DNA from: a virus
IMG/VR virus record: IMGVR_UViG_3300044691_000274
Coordinates: 39,538-103,537 of that record
DNA length: 64,000 nucleotides
Direction: 5' to 3' (one strand)
In this document: positions 7,394 to 15,599 of the stretch, one piece after another
How positions within the stretch are numbered: the stretch's first letter is position 1
How the letters are laid out: every line of letters begins with the position of its first letter
Made by a program: the position numbers and the translations under genes
The notes under the pieces: model-generated
Databases searched by the model: none
What the model saw: only the letters and a program-made list of their open reading frames with translations
What the model was told of the DNA's origin: nothing

Positions 7394-10051
7394 ATGGCCG
7401 CCCTCGCAGTAGAACTCGTCATCGGCCTCGGCGGCATGCTGCTGACGTCGCTGTTCCAGCCGAAGCCCAAACCACAGTATGGTTCCAGGCTCTCAAACAT
7501 CAACGTCCCGCCTGTTTCGGTGGGCAACACGATCCCGCGCGTCTGGGGCACGTTCAAGGTGCCTGGCCAGATGATCTTCGCCTCGCCGCTGATCGAGACG
7601 ATGCACACCCATCACGCGGCCAAGAAGGGCGGCGGCAAGGGCATGGGCGGGGGAGGCAACAGCGCCACGACCTACACGTACACGTATTCGGTCGACATCG
7701 CGGTCGCGGTCTGCGCGGGACCGGTCTACCGCATCAACCGCGTCTGGGCGAACCAGAAGCTGCTCTATATCGACCCGACGGTGGCGGCGCGCGAGCAGAT
7801 CGACTTCGACGCGGCCTACCAGTCGGAGGCGACCCGCCTGATCGACGAAGAGGGCTTGGACGTGGCGCAAGCTGCCGCATCCGCCTACATTTTCGCCTAT
7901 AACAATTTCTACACCTTCGAGGTCACGAACCTGACCGTCGACCTGGCGGCTGTCTACGTCACGACGCACCCGATCGACGACACGCAGGGCATCACCGGGC
8001 AGATGCTCCTTCCGGGGCCGGAAGTGCTGACCATCCTGAACCAGCTGTTCAGCGGCATCAACACGAACAACACTTTCGAGGCCCAGATCAACCGCTTCGA
8101 CGTGATCGAGATTTTCCTCGGGTCCGACCGGCAGGGTCCGAGCGGCTTGCTCGAAGGCTACCTGGGCATCGGCAACGTGCCAGCGTTCCGGAACTGCTGC
8201 TATTTCGTGCTGACCAACCTGCAGCTGATGGACTTCGGCAACACGGTGCCGTCGATGACCGTTGAGGTCCAGACCAGCCCCTCGGGGACGACTAGCCTCG
8301 TCGAGGTGATCACGTCCATGTGCTTCCAGTCAGGGCTGGCCGACGACCAGTTCGACGCTACCTCGAACGTGGACGACACGCCGTTCCAAGGCTTCGCAGT
8401 GCTGGCCAACACCTCAGTCCGTGAGACGGTGAGCGAGCTGCAGAAGGTGTTCCCGATCGACGCGGCCGAGACCGGCTACGGGATCGTCTTCTCGATGGTC
8501 AACAAGCGCGCCTCCCAGATTTTTAATCGACCGGACCTCGGAACGCACCAGGACTCGGAGGCGCTGCCGCCGTCGATGGAAACGACCATCACGTCGGATT
8601 ACGACCTGCCGTATCGGATCAACCTGAAATATCAGGAGGCGGCGCGCAGCTATTCGCCGAATATGCTCTACGCCATGCGGTCGAACACGCCCTCGAAGAC
8701 CGTCGAGGACAACGACGTGACTGTGGCGCTCGATCGCGCGGTGGCGCAGAACGCGGTCTCGAACCTGCTCGCCCATCGCATGTTTGGCCGGCGCTCGTAC
8801 AAGATGTCGTTCCCTCGCCAGTACGTCACGGTGGAGCCGACCGACGTCTTCAAGATGCCGAACAAGGTCAATGCCGCGTTCATGGACCAATATTACGTGA
8901 CGGAGGTTCATGTTGGGGCCAACGGCATCGTCAGTCTGACGGCTGTAGACCACATTTACGTCGATCCGAACCTGAACCCTCTTGACCAGGTGTCGCAAGA
9001 CTTCGACGTTGCTGTCGGAGGCAACACCTCGCTGCCCACGACCTCGCAGACGGTGCCGTTCCTGCTCGACACGCCGCTCCTGACCGACGTCGACACGGAC
9101 GGGCCGGGCTTCTACGTCGTGCTCTCAGGCGCCTTCAACGGCTGGTCTGGGGGCTCGCTCTTCGTCGATGCGGCGGCGCCGACAGTCTCGACCGCCTACG
9201 GCCTGGACATCCTGACGCCAACGGCGGGCTCGGCATGGACGACGATCGCCTCGAACGGCATCAACGTCCCCCAGGGGACCGCACTAGGCACACTCGCGCC
9301 GAATATGGTCTCCTGCTACTGGGATCGAACCAGCGTGCTCCTGGTCCGGATCGCCAACGGCATGGACTTGGTGGCAGCCGCCGAGGACGACATCCTCGTG
9401 CAACCGCTGAACGTGACCATGATCGGCAACGAAGTCGTCCAATATGCCAACGTCGTCGACAGGGGGAACGGCCTCTGGCAGGTCTCGACCTTCTTGCGGG
9501 GACTGAAGGGCACCGAGCGCTGGATCAACAGCCATGTGGCTGGAGAGAGGTTCGTCCGCCTGACCAGCGCCATGAAGCGCGTCAGGACGACCATCGCCGA
9601 CGTGAACCAGAGCGACAACTTTCAGGCCATCAGCAACAGCCAGCCTGCGTCCACGGCCGTTTCGTTCTCCTTCAGCGACACCGGCAATTCCATGCGGCCG
9701 CTCACGGTGGCGGTCGAGCGCAAGTTCCGGAACGTGACTGGGGCGATCGAGGTGGACTGGGTCCCGCGCGTGCGGCAGAACGGCTCGTGGCTCTCCCTGT
9801 CCGACGTCAAGCTCGCGGCGAACGATCTGCCGGAGCAATATCAGGTGGACGTCTGCACGACGGCCGATCCGACCACGGCGGTGGCGACCTATACAATCAC
9901 GCCGACGCCTGGCGCCCTCGCGGGGACGTTCGTTTACACGACAGCTCAGCAAGTGACGGACCTTGGCGCGGCGGCCAACCCCGTTCATCTGGCGATCTAT
10001 CAAATGTCCGCTGTTATTGGTCGTGGCTTCGGACTCGGTGTGAAAGTGTGA
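7394..10051 (+). CDS. Tail tip/hub protein (GTA g15-like, Phage-tail_3 type)
   Basis: 885 aa from ATG 7394, one base after the upstream stop; this start gives the typical hydrophobic N-terminus MAALAVELVIGLGGMLL. Family features are INVPPVSVGNTIPRVWGTFKV near the start, the central VTEVHVGANGIVSLTAVDH (Phage-tail_3-like), and a fibronectin-like C-terminal end (LRGLKGTERW ... YQVDVCTT). It is shorter than the ~1300-aa GTA protein, so one or more peripheral domains are absent. It should form the tail tip contacting the host. Confidence 0.87.
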   Translation: MAALAVELVIGLGGMLLTSLFQPKPKPQYGSRLSNINVPPVSVGNTIPRVWGTFKVPGQMIFASPLIETMHTHHAAKKGGGKGMGGGGNSATTYTYTYSVDIAVAVCAGPVYRINRVWANQKLLYIDPTVAAREQIDFDAAYQSEATRLIDEEGLDVAQAAASAYIFAYNNFYTFEVTNLTVDLAAVYVTTHPIDDTQGITGQMLLPGPEVLTILNQLFSGINTNNTFEAQINRFDVIEIFLGSDRQGPSGLLEGYLGIGNVPAFRNCCYFVLTNLQLMDFGNTVPSMTVEVQTSPSGTTSLVEVITSMCFQSGLADDQFDATSNVDDTPFQGFAVLANTSVRETVSELQKVFPIDAAETGYGIVFSMVNKRASQIFNRPDLGTHQDSEALPPSMETTITSDYDLPYRINLKYQEAARSYSPNMLYAMRSNTPSKTVEDNDVTVALDRAVAQNAVSNLLAHRMFGRRSYKMSFPRQYVTVEPTDVFKMPNKVNAAFMDQYYVTEVHVGANGIVSLTAVDHIYVDPNLNPLDQVSQDFDVAVGGNTSLPTTSQTVPFLLDTPLLTDVDTDGPGFYVVLSGAFNGWSGGSLFVDAAAPTVSTAYGLDILTPTAGSAWTTIASNGINVPQGTALGTLAPNMVSCYWDRTSVLLVRIANGMDLVAAAEDDILVQPLNVTMIGNEVVQYANVVDRGNGLWQVSTFLRGLKGTERWINSHVAGERFVRLTSAMKRVRTTIADVNQSDNFQAISNSQPASTAVSFSFSDTGNSMRPLTVAVERKFRNVTGAIEVDWVPRVRQNGSWLSLSDVKLAANDLPEQYQVDVCTTADPTTAVATYTITPTPGALAGTFVYTTAQQVTDLGAAANPVHLAIYQMSAVIGRGFGLGVKV

Positions 10052-10065
10052 TGCAATTAACTGCA
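10052..10065 (+). promoter_or_regulatory. TGCA box, TGCAATTAACTGCA
   Basis: Exact match to TGCARNYRNYTGCA. It begins on the base after the tail-tip stop and ends 21 nt before the endonuclease VII-like ATG. Confidence 0.8.
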
Positions 10066-10086
10066 CGATAGGATAGAGTTCCTGTT

Positions 10087-10530
10087 ATGACTTGGGGCGC
10101 GTTGCGAGGTTTATCTGAAGAGGAACGCCGCGCGCATAAGCGTAGCGTCCATAAGGTGTGGCGTGCCAAGAACGCGGAGCACATACATAATTATCAGACG
10201 GAATACAGAGCTAAAGACCCTGAGAAGGCTAGGGTGGATAACGCCATTTGGCGCAAGAAAAACATAGATCACGTACGGGCAAAGAATAGAGTAAACAAAC
10301 TGAAAAGTATGTATGGCCTTACCGTGCCAGCTCTTGAAGCCATGAAACAAGCGCAAGCGTTTAGGTGTTTACTCTGCGATAAAGAGAAGCCACTGAACGT
10401 AGATCATTGTCATAAAACGGGGCAAGTACGCGGGTTACTATGTACGGACTGTAATACCTCGTTAGGTAAGTTCAACGATGACCCGAATATGCTACGCCGT
10501 GCTACTGCATATTTAGAAGGAACGCTGTGA
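10087..10530 (+). CDS. Endonuclease VII-like HNH nuclease (mobile-type)
   Basis: 147 aa. The C-terminal half has the recombination endonuclease VII signature: CLLC (zinc pair), VDHCHKTGQVRGLLC, then CNTSLG. The N-terminal half is basic and repetitive (RAKN, RAKDPEKAR). Codon use is clearly AT-richer than both neighbours. The gene is wedged between tail-tip and fibre genes, as free-standing homing-type nucleases often are in phage late regions. The alternative role, Holliday-junction cleavage for packaging as in T4 gp49, is less likely given its position and composition. Confidence 0.85.
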   Translation: MTWGALRGLSEEERRAHKRSVHKVWRAKNAEHIHNYQTEYRAKDPEKARVDNAIWRKKNIDHVRAKNRVNKLKSMYGLTVPALEAMKQAQAFRCLLCDKEKPLNVDHCHKTGQVRGLLCTDCNTSLGKFNDDPNMLRRATAYLEGTL

Positions 10531-11900
10531 TGGCTGTCACTCCCAACCTGGGCTTGACCTTAATGAGTAGTTCCCAAGCGCAGAAGGAGGCGGTGTTCAA
10601 CAACGCCATCGTCGCCTTTGATGCGCTGTTCAAGGGCTCGGTCATCAGCTTGGCGCTGAACACTCCGCCTGGCTCGCCTAGTGCGGGCGACATTTACATC
10701 GTGGCGTCCGGAGGCAGCGGGCTGTGGTCGGGCCACGATCACTCGATCACGTTCTATTTCAACGGCTGGCAGTTCTTCACTCCGCCCCTAAAACTCACGC
10801 TTTTCGACCAAAACACGGCTGAATTCTACACTTATCAGGGAGGTTCGACCTTCTGGGTCGCCAATCCTTCGGGCCTCGTCGCGGTCCTGAACGACCTCAC
10901 GAACGTCGCCGGCACGCCGACCAACGGGCAGGTGCTGACGTACAATACGAGCACAAGCAAGTGGGGTCCGGTCACGCCGTCCGCAGGCGCGCTCTCGGTG
11001 TTGACAGACGTCAACGTCACAGAGGGCAGCCCGATCGACGGCCAATACCTCATGTGGAACAATGGGACGAGCAAGTGGGTCGCCCACGCCGTCCCGACAT
11101 ACCCGACTGCTCTCACCGGCCTGACCGACGTCAATGTGACGGAAAGCTCGGGCATCGACACTTATTTGCTGTCCTGGCACAACTCGACTGGCAAGTGGGT
11201 CGCCATCGCGCCGACCGCGCTGACCTCGCTGGCCTCGCTCGCCGGGGTGGGCGACGTCACATACGGTTCAGGGCCGACGATCGGCGACGGCCTGGTCTGG
11301 AGCGGCTCGCACTGGGCGCCTTCGTCCTCGACCATGAGCTATAAGTTCGAGAGTCTGACGGACGGCCCCGGCCTGTTCGCGGGCCACGGCGGCTCGGTCG
11401 TCATGGTGGACGTCAGCGAGACGACGCTCGACTATATGACGCTGCCCACGCTCGCTTCGAACATGAACGCCAGCCTGGCCTACGCCGGCCTGAACGACGT
11501 CACCATCACCTCGCTGGCGACCGGTCAAGTCATGGTGTGGAGTGGAACGAAGTGGACGAACCAAGCCCACGTCGATTTCCCATGCGGGTCCGCCGTAGTC
11601 TCGACCGGCACGCACAACGTTGATCGCAGCGTCGGCGAAGTCCAGCGACTCAGCCTGACGGGCAACACCACCCTAACCGTATCCAACTGGCCGGCCTCGG
11701 GGCTCTTCGGGCGCCTGGTCCTAGAAATCCAGAACACCGGGGCGTTCAACATCACGACCTGGCCCACCGGCACGATCTGGCCGGGCGGCACCGTGCCGAC
11801 CATCACGCCGGGCAGCGGCAAGAAGGACGTCATCATCCTGATGTCGTTCGACGGCGGCACGACGATTTATGGTAGTGCAGCGGGACAGAATTTCAGCTAA
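10530..11900 (+). CDS. DUF2793-containing tail fibre protein with repeats
   Basis: 456 aa from ATG 10530, overlapping the upstream TGA; GTG 10527 is an alternative. Residues 1-110 match DUF2793 (LGLTLMSSSQAQKEAVFNNA, GSGLWSGHDHSITFYFNGWQFFTP), a domain common in alphaproteobacterial phage and GTA fibres. It is followed by about five degenerate repeats of roughly 30 residues, each with L-x-D-V ... G-Q-x-L-x-W-N ... S-K-W, then a beta-rich tip. Repeat shafts of this kind are usual in trimeric fibres. Probable receptor-binding or adaptor protein. Confidence 0.85.
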   Translation: MAVTPNLGLTLMSSSQAQKEAVFNNAIVAFDALFKGSVISLALNTPPGSPSAGDIYIVASGGSGLWSGHDHSITFYFNGWQFFTPPLKLTLFDQNTAEFYTYQGGSTFWVANPSGLVAVLNDLTNVAGTPTNGQVLTYNTSTSKWGPVTPSAGALSVLTDVNVTEGSPIDGQYLMWNNGTSKWVAHAVPTYPTALTGLTDVNVTESSGIDTYLLSWHNSTGKWVAIAPTALTSLASLAGVGDVTYGSGPTIGDGLVWSGSHWAPSSSTMSYKFESLTDGPGLFAGHGGSVVMVDVSETTLDYMTLPTLASNMNASLAYAGLNDVTITSLATGQVMVWSGTKWTNQAHVDFPCGSAVVSTGTHNVDRSVGEVQRLSLTGNTTLTVSNWPASGLFGRLVLEIQNTGAFNITTWPTGTIWPGGTVPTITPGSGKKDVIILMSFDGGTTIYGSAAGQNFS

Positions 11901-11904
11901 GGTG

Positions 11905-11918
11905 TGCAATCAATTGCA
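11905..11918 (+). promoter_or_regulatory. TGCA box, TGCAATCAATTGCA
   Basis: Exact match, 4 nt after the DUF2793 fibre stop and 16 nt before the next ATG, just ahead of its AGGAGAG ribosome site. Confidence 0.8.
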
Positions 11919-11934
11919 CCACAAATAGGAGAGC

Positions 11935-12381
11935 ATGATGCCCGGTGGAAAAGGACCGACCTTCGATGGTCAGCTTCTTGGACTAATTCTGAATGGCTCA
12001 CCGATCGCGAACATCGCGGACAACGCCGCGTCCTCGCCATTGACGAACCTGTATTTGTCGCTGCACACGGCGACTCCCACGGGAGGCAACCAAGGCACCA
12101 GTGAGGCGGCTTACACCAGCTACGCGCGCAAGGCGCTAGCCCGCAGCACCGGCAGTCCGTCGTGGACCATCTCGGGCGCGGTCGCGACCCTGGCGGCCAT
12201 CCAGTCGTTCGTCGCGGCGACCGGCGGCTCTGAGACAGAACAGTTTTGGGGCATTGGCGTGTCTGCCACCGCGCATGACACTGGCGAACTCCTTTACTGG
12301 GGTCCAGTCACTCCAAACATCGTGGTTTCCAGCGGTGTCACCCCGCAGCTCGGCACCGGGACGACTATCACCGAAGCCTGA
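11935..12381 (+). CDS. Phage tail fibre/head-fibre-like protein
   Basis: 148 aa with ATG 11935 (ATG 11938 also possible) after AGGAGAGC. The sequence LTNLYLSLHTATPTGG, then EAAYTSYARKALARS and FWGIGVSA, matches a widespread small phage structural family placed near fibre genes. Presumed virion decoration or fibre accessory; the exact location is unknown. It is bracketed on both sides by TGCA boxes. Confidence 0.75.
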   Translation: MMPGGKGPTFDGQLLGLILNGSPIANIADNAASSPLTNLYLSLHTATPTGGNQGTSEAAYTSYARKALARSTGSPSWTISGAVATLAAIQSFVAATGGSETEQFWGIGVSATAHDTGELLYWGPVTPNIVVSSGVTPQLGTGTTITEA

Positions 12382-12390
12382 TCTCAGGTT

Positions 12391-12404
12391 TGCAAGTAAC
12401 TGCA
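12391..12404 (+). promoter_or_regulatory. TGCA box, TGCAAGTAACTGCA
   Basis: Exact match, 9 nt after the preceding stop and 17 nt before the ATG of the PEP-CTERM gene. Confidence 0.8.
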
Positions 12405-12421
12405 ACAGAAGGACCATGCCA

Positions 12422-13075
12422 ATGCGCGCTTCTCTCTTCGCTCTCGGACTCGCCGCTCTTCTCTCCAGCCCAGCCGCAGCGGCGCTCGTCAACGAGGGTG
12501 AGTGGACCCTCGACACGACCACGAACCTGGAGTGGCGACATCCACAGCTAACGCGAGGTGTTGAAGACCCGTTGGGCGCAGGCGGCTTGGCAGGTGCAGG
12601 GTGGAACTACGCAAGCGGTGATGAGTTTTTGGCCCTTGTGACCGATTACGTTGGCCCTGCAGTAGGAGCTTTGCCACCGATAGACCTAAGCGCAGACGGG
12701 AACGTCGTGGGGTACAGCACGTCCTATTTTCTGCCAGTAATTCAATTAATAGGGGCATTAGGCGGGCCTACCTACGCTGTAAGCTACAACGATCCGGGGG
12801 CATATCGTGTGCACAGTACCCAGTACGAGCAGATGTCTATTTGGGGCATACTTGAGGTGAGCCCTAACCAATACGCTGAAGGTTACCTTATTTCGGACCT
12901 GTGGCCGACGTCTGCGGGCGCGTGGGCCTACGGAGACTCCAACGGCGGGGTAGCACAGTTCGAAGGCAGCTTCTTAGTTCGGGAGGCCCCTGCTCCAGAA
13001 ATCTCGACCATGCTCATGATGCTCATGGGCTTCGTGGGCCTCGGTTACGCCGGTCGGCGCCGCGCGGTGATCTAA
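12422..13075 (+). CDS. Secreted PEP-CTERM-type protein encoded by the phage
   Basis: 217 aa from ATG 12422 (AAGGA 8 nt upstream; ATG 12416 is in frame but too close to it). An N-terminal signal peptide ends near SSPAAAALV. The C-terminus from residue 192 reads PEISTMLMMLMGF followed by a hydrophobic Gly-rich helix and a terminal RRR cluster, i.e. a PEP-CTERM exosortase sorting signal. The middle (about 165 residues, EWTLDTTTNLEWRH, WNYASGDEF) resembles bacterial secreted PEP-CTERM proteins that start with such a W-L-D-T-x-T-x-L-E-W segment. Codon use is somewhat AT-richer than the fibres either side. It would be exported by Sec and processed by a host exosortase, so it is unlikely to be a virion protein in the usual sense. 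Possible jobs are surface masking or superinfection exclusion (inference). Confidence 0.8.
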   Translation: MRASLFALGLAALLSSPAAAALVNEGEWTLDTTTNLEWRHPQLTRGVEDPLGAGGLAGAGWNYASGDEFLALVTDYVGPAVGALPPIDLSADGNVVGYSTSYFLPVIQLIGALGGPTYAVSYNDPGAYRVHSTQYEQMSIWGILEVSPNQYAEGYLISDLWPTSAGAWAYGDSNGGVAQFEGSFLVREAPAPEISTMLMMLMGFVGLGYAGRRRAVI

Positions 13076-13076
13076 G

Positions 13077-15086
13077 ATGGCCTACGCTAACGCAGCCGGG
13101 CAATACGTCAACTACGGCAATGGCACGACGACCGGCTATTACGCCCTGACCAAGTGGGCGGCCGGCGCGGCGGTGACCGTTGGCATGCTGCGCCGACAGC
13201 TTACGGTGACAGGGTTCGTAGCCGAGCGGGTGTTCGTCTGCATAGTCGCCGGCACCACTGGATCGACTGAGCCTACGTGGGTGTTGACCAAAGGCGCGCG
13301 GTCGCCCGCTACAGGCACTGACGGCACAGCTGTTGTCTGGATGGAAGTGACTGGGCAGCCAGGCGTCAACGGCGACGTGACAGCGAGGACAGACGGCGTC
13401 GTCAACTGCCCTCAGTGGACTGTCAGCTCGACCCCGGCCCTTGGCACAATCATCTACGTCCCGAGCAACGGGTCACTGCAAATATGCACCACCTCGGGAG
13501 CTGGCGGAGCCACTATACCAGGAACGTTCAGCACGACGCCAAGCACCCCAGCAGCAGATGGCTCGGCGTCGTGGACCAGCCTTGGATTGGCCAGCAGCTT
13601 CAGCATATGGAGCGCGCCACACGCGCGCCTGAATAACGCCTGGACGTCCACGTGGGGCTTCGCCGGACAAGATTTCTACGTCTCCTCGATCCACGCGGAG
13701 ACCCAGAGCACTGCGATGACGCTCACTAGCCCAGGCACGGTCACGACGCCGTGCCGAGTGATCTGCGTCGCCCAGTCGCCAGCCTCAACGCCTCCCGGCT
13801 CGGCTGACGTGACCACAGGCGCGTCGATCTCGACGAGTGGCAACACCGACATGAGCCTGTGCCCTGGCACGAACATGACCTATATCTACGGCGTCGCGTT
13901 CACGTGCAGCAACGGAGCGGGCGCGAGCGGGACCTTCTCGATGGCGGTAGGCGTCGCCACTCTCACGCTCGAAAACTGCTCAGTCGTTTTGGGTACGACG
14001 TTTGGCAATCCGTTGAAGGTCGGACCGGCCACCGCCAGCCAGCAGGCGACTGTGCTCTGGAACAACGTCAAGTGGGCATCCGGCAATTCGGCCCAGGCGA
14101 TCCAGGTACAACAGGCGGATTTCACCTGGAGGAACACGCCAAGCGGCGCGTTCAGCGGGGCGCAAGCCGGCAACCCTGCTGTTCAGGCCAACCCCGGTCC
14201 ATGCAACATTTTGTTGGAAGGGCTCGATCTCAGCAACAACACGCACCCTGTCGTTGGTTCGGTATCCGGCGGGACAGGCTACGCTTGCGTCAAAGACTGC
14301 AAACTGCCCCCTGGTATAGCTTGGGGGGTAGCAGGGACCGGGGCCAATTTCACGGTAGACTTGGTGCGCAGCGACACTGCTGGGGCCACGTATCGCAATG
14401 AGCGCCTCTCGTCCCAAGGGTCGCAGACGACCGACACCCAATTCTATCGAAACGGCGGCGCGTCGGATGGCACCACGCCGGTCTCACATATGATCGTCAC
14501 TTCTTCGAATGGCTTGCTCTCGACCTGGAACCCGTTCCTTGGCCTCCCGATCGCCATCTGGAACGGCACGACGGGGTCGAGCGTGCATGTCACGCTGTTC
14601 GGTATTGTCAACGCAGCGGTGGTGCCTAACAACGACGGGTTCTGGTTTGAAGCCGAATATCTCGGGACGTCGGGGTCCGCCGTCGGCTCCTTCGCTTCGG
14701 CCTTCAAGGCGAACGTCCTAGCAGCTCCAGCCGCGCTCACGGCTGACAGCACTTCGAGCTGGTCCGTAGGCGCACCCTTGCGAACCAACGGTGGATCGTA
14801 CAGCCCTGCCGACCCCCCGATCGCGGTGGCGAGCAACCCCGGTCGGCTGTTTTTCTGCACCACTACCGGAAACTCAGCAGGCTCCGAGCCGACAGGCGTT
14901 GGCGGCTATAGCGCGTGTATCGACGGTGGCTCCGTGACGGATAACACAGCGGTGTTCCGCGCAGGCTGCCGGTTCTCGGTGAGCCTCAACGTCACTCCGC
15001 AGCAGGCCGGCTACATCTACGCTTATCCGAAATATGCGCAGATGAGCACGTCCTACTTTATCGACCCGCTGATCGTGCTGACCTAA
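13077..15086 (+). CDS. Large tail fibre/receptor-binding protein
   Basis: 669 aa, ATG one base after the upstream stop. Starts MAYANAAGQYVNYGNG and has a small domain with FVCIVAGTTGSTEPTW, a motif repeated near the end as FFCTTTGNSAGSEPTG; such pairs are common in phage fibre modules. The middle is beta-rich with many Thr/Ser/Asn/Gly and reads like a beta-helix shaft. No catalytic motif was recognised. Position in the fibre cluster suggests host-surface binding. Confidence 0.75.
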   Translation: MAYANAAGQYVNYGNGTTTGYYALTKWAAGAAVTVGMLRRQLTVTGFVAERVFVCIVAGTTGSTEPTWVLTKGARSPATGTDGTAVVWMEVTGQPGVNGDVTARTDGVVNCPQWTVSSTPALGTIIYVPSNGSLQICTTSGAGGATIPGTFSTTPSTPAADGSASWTSLGLASSFSIWSAPHARLNNAWTSTWGFAGQDFYVSSIHAETQSTAMTLTSPGTVTTPCRVICVAQSPASTPPGSADVTTGASISTSGNTDMSLCPGTNMTYIYGVAFTCSNGAGASGTFSMAVGVATLTLENCSVVLGTTFGNPLKVGPATASQQATVLWNNVKWASGNSAQAIQVQQADFTWRNTPSGAFSGAQAGNPAVQANPGPCNILLEGLDLSNNTHPVVGSVSGGTGYACVKDCKLPPGIAWGVAGTGANFTVDLVRSDTAGATYRNERLSSQGSQTTDTQFYRNGGASDGTTPVSHMIVTSSNGLLSTWNPFLGLPIAIWNGTTGSSVHVTLFGIVNAAVVPNNDGFWFEAEYLGTSGSAVGSFASAFKANVLAAPAALTADSTSSWSVGAPLRTNGGSYSPADPPIAVASNPGRLFFCTTTGNSAGSEPTGVGGYSACIDGGSVTDNTAVFRAGCRFSVSLNVTPQQAGYIYAYPKYAQMSTSYFIDPLIVLT

Positions 15087-15090
15087 GCCC

Positions 15091-15492
15091 ATGGCTCGCC
15101 AGGCAGGTCTATACACGAACGGCCTCGGAGCGATCTTCGTCAATGAGACGAGGGCGGGCCAAGTCGGCTTGCCTGGCGAGTTCTTCGACGAGACGTCTGG
15201 CCTCACGGTCCACGCCGCGACAGGCTCAGCCACGGGCCAGGCTTCGGTGTCCGGCCAGGGCAAGGCGCTGTTCACCGGCAACGGCAGCGCGACCGGCCAG
15301 GCGTCAGTGTCGGGCTCGTCGTCCTCGGGCAAGCTCGTGACGGGCACTGCCGCAGGGCAGGCGTCGGTCTCAGGGCAGGGCCAGTCGAAGGCTCTGGCCA
15401 ACGGCTCCGCCACCGGCCAGGCGTCCGTCTCGGGGCAAGGACGATCCATCACAAGGAACGGCGGGGCCATCTTTCTGCTGATCGGGGTGTGA
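15091..15492 (+). CDS. Small repeat protein of the fibre cluster
   Basis: 133 aa. The N-terminal part (ARQAGLYTNGLGAIFVNE) precedes four tandem copies of a unit of about 16-19 residues with the core G-x-A-T/A-G-Q-A-S-V-S-G, then GGAIFLLIGV. The repeats are visible in DNA at about 15220-15440. Their small-residue composition suggests a beta-solenoid or flexible stalk. Similar repeat arrays change copy number by recombination. Probably a virion or fibre accessory; no enzymatic motif. Confidence 0.65.
   Translation: MARQAGLYTNGLGAIFVNETRAGQVGLPGEFFDETSGLTVHAATGSATGQASVSGQGKALFTGNGSATGQASVSGSSSSGKLVTGTAAGQASVSGQGQSKALANGSATGQASVSGQGRSITRNGGAIFLLIGV
15220..15440 (+). repeat. Four in-frame tandem repeats encoding GxATGQASVSGQG-like units
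   Basis: Each unit contains a near-identical core of about 30 nt (GCSACSGGCCAGGCGTCNGT-like, encoding ATGQASVSG), separated by variable linkers. Confidence 0.75.
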
Positions 15493-15569
15493 CCTCCACA
15501 CATAGGTCATGTTTCCGCGATTAACCAAAAGAATTGCGGCTATCGCCAGTTGCTAAAAAGTCCAAAGCG

Positions 15570-15583
15570 TGCAATTAAATTCA
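15570..15583 (+). promoter_or_regulatory. Near-copy of the TGCA box upstream of endolysin
   Basis: TGCAATTAAATTCA departs from the consensus at positions 10 and 12. It lies 16 nt before the endolysin ATG in a 107-nt intergenic stretch. A possible -35/-10 pair, TTGCTA (15550) and AATTAA (15573) with 17-nt spacing, overlaps it. Confidence 0.4.
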
Positions 15584-15599
15584 TTCTCAGGAGCCTGTC

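Noticed and set aside
13478-13492. Short palindromic-looking TGCAAATATGCA within the 13077 gene
   Set aside because: Spacing between the TGCA halves is two bases too short for the box consensus.
13461-13694. Several short plus and minus frames within 13400-13700
   Set aside because: All lie inside the fibre gene at 13077-15086 and lack ribosome sites.
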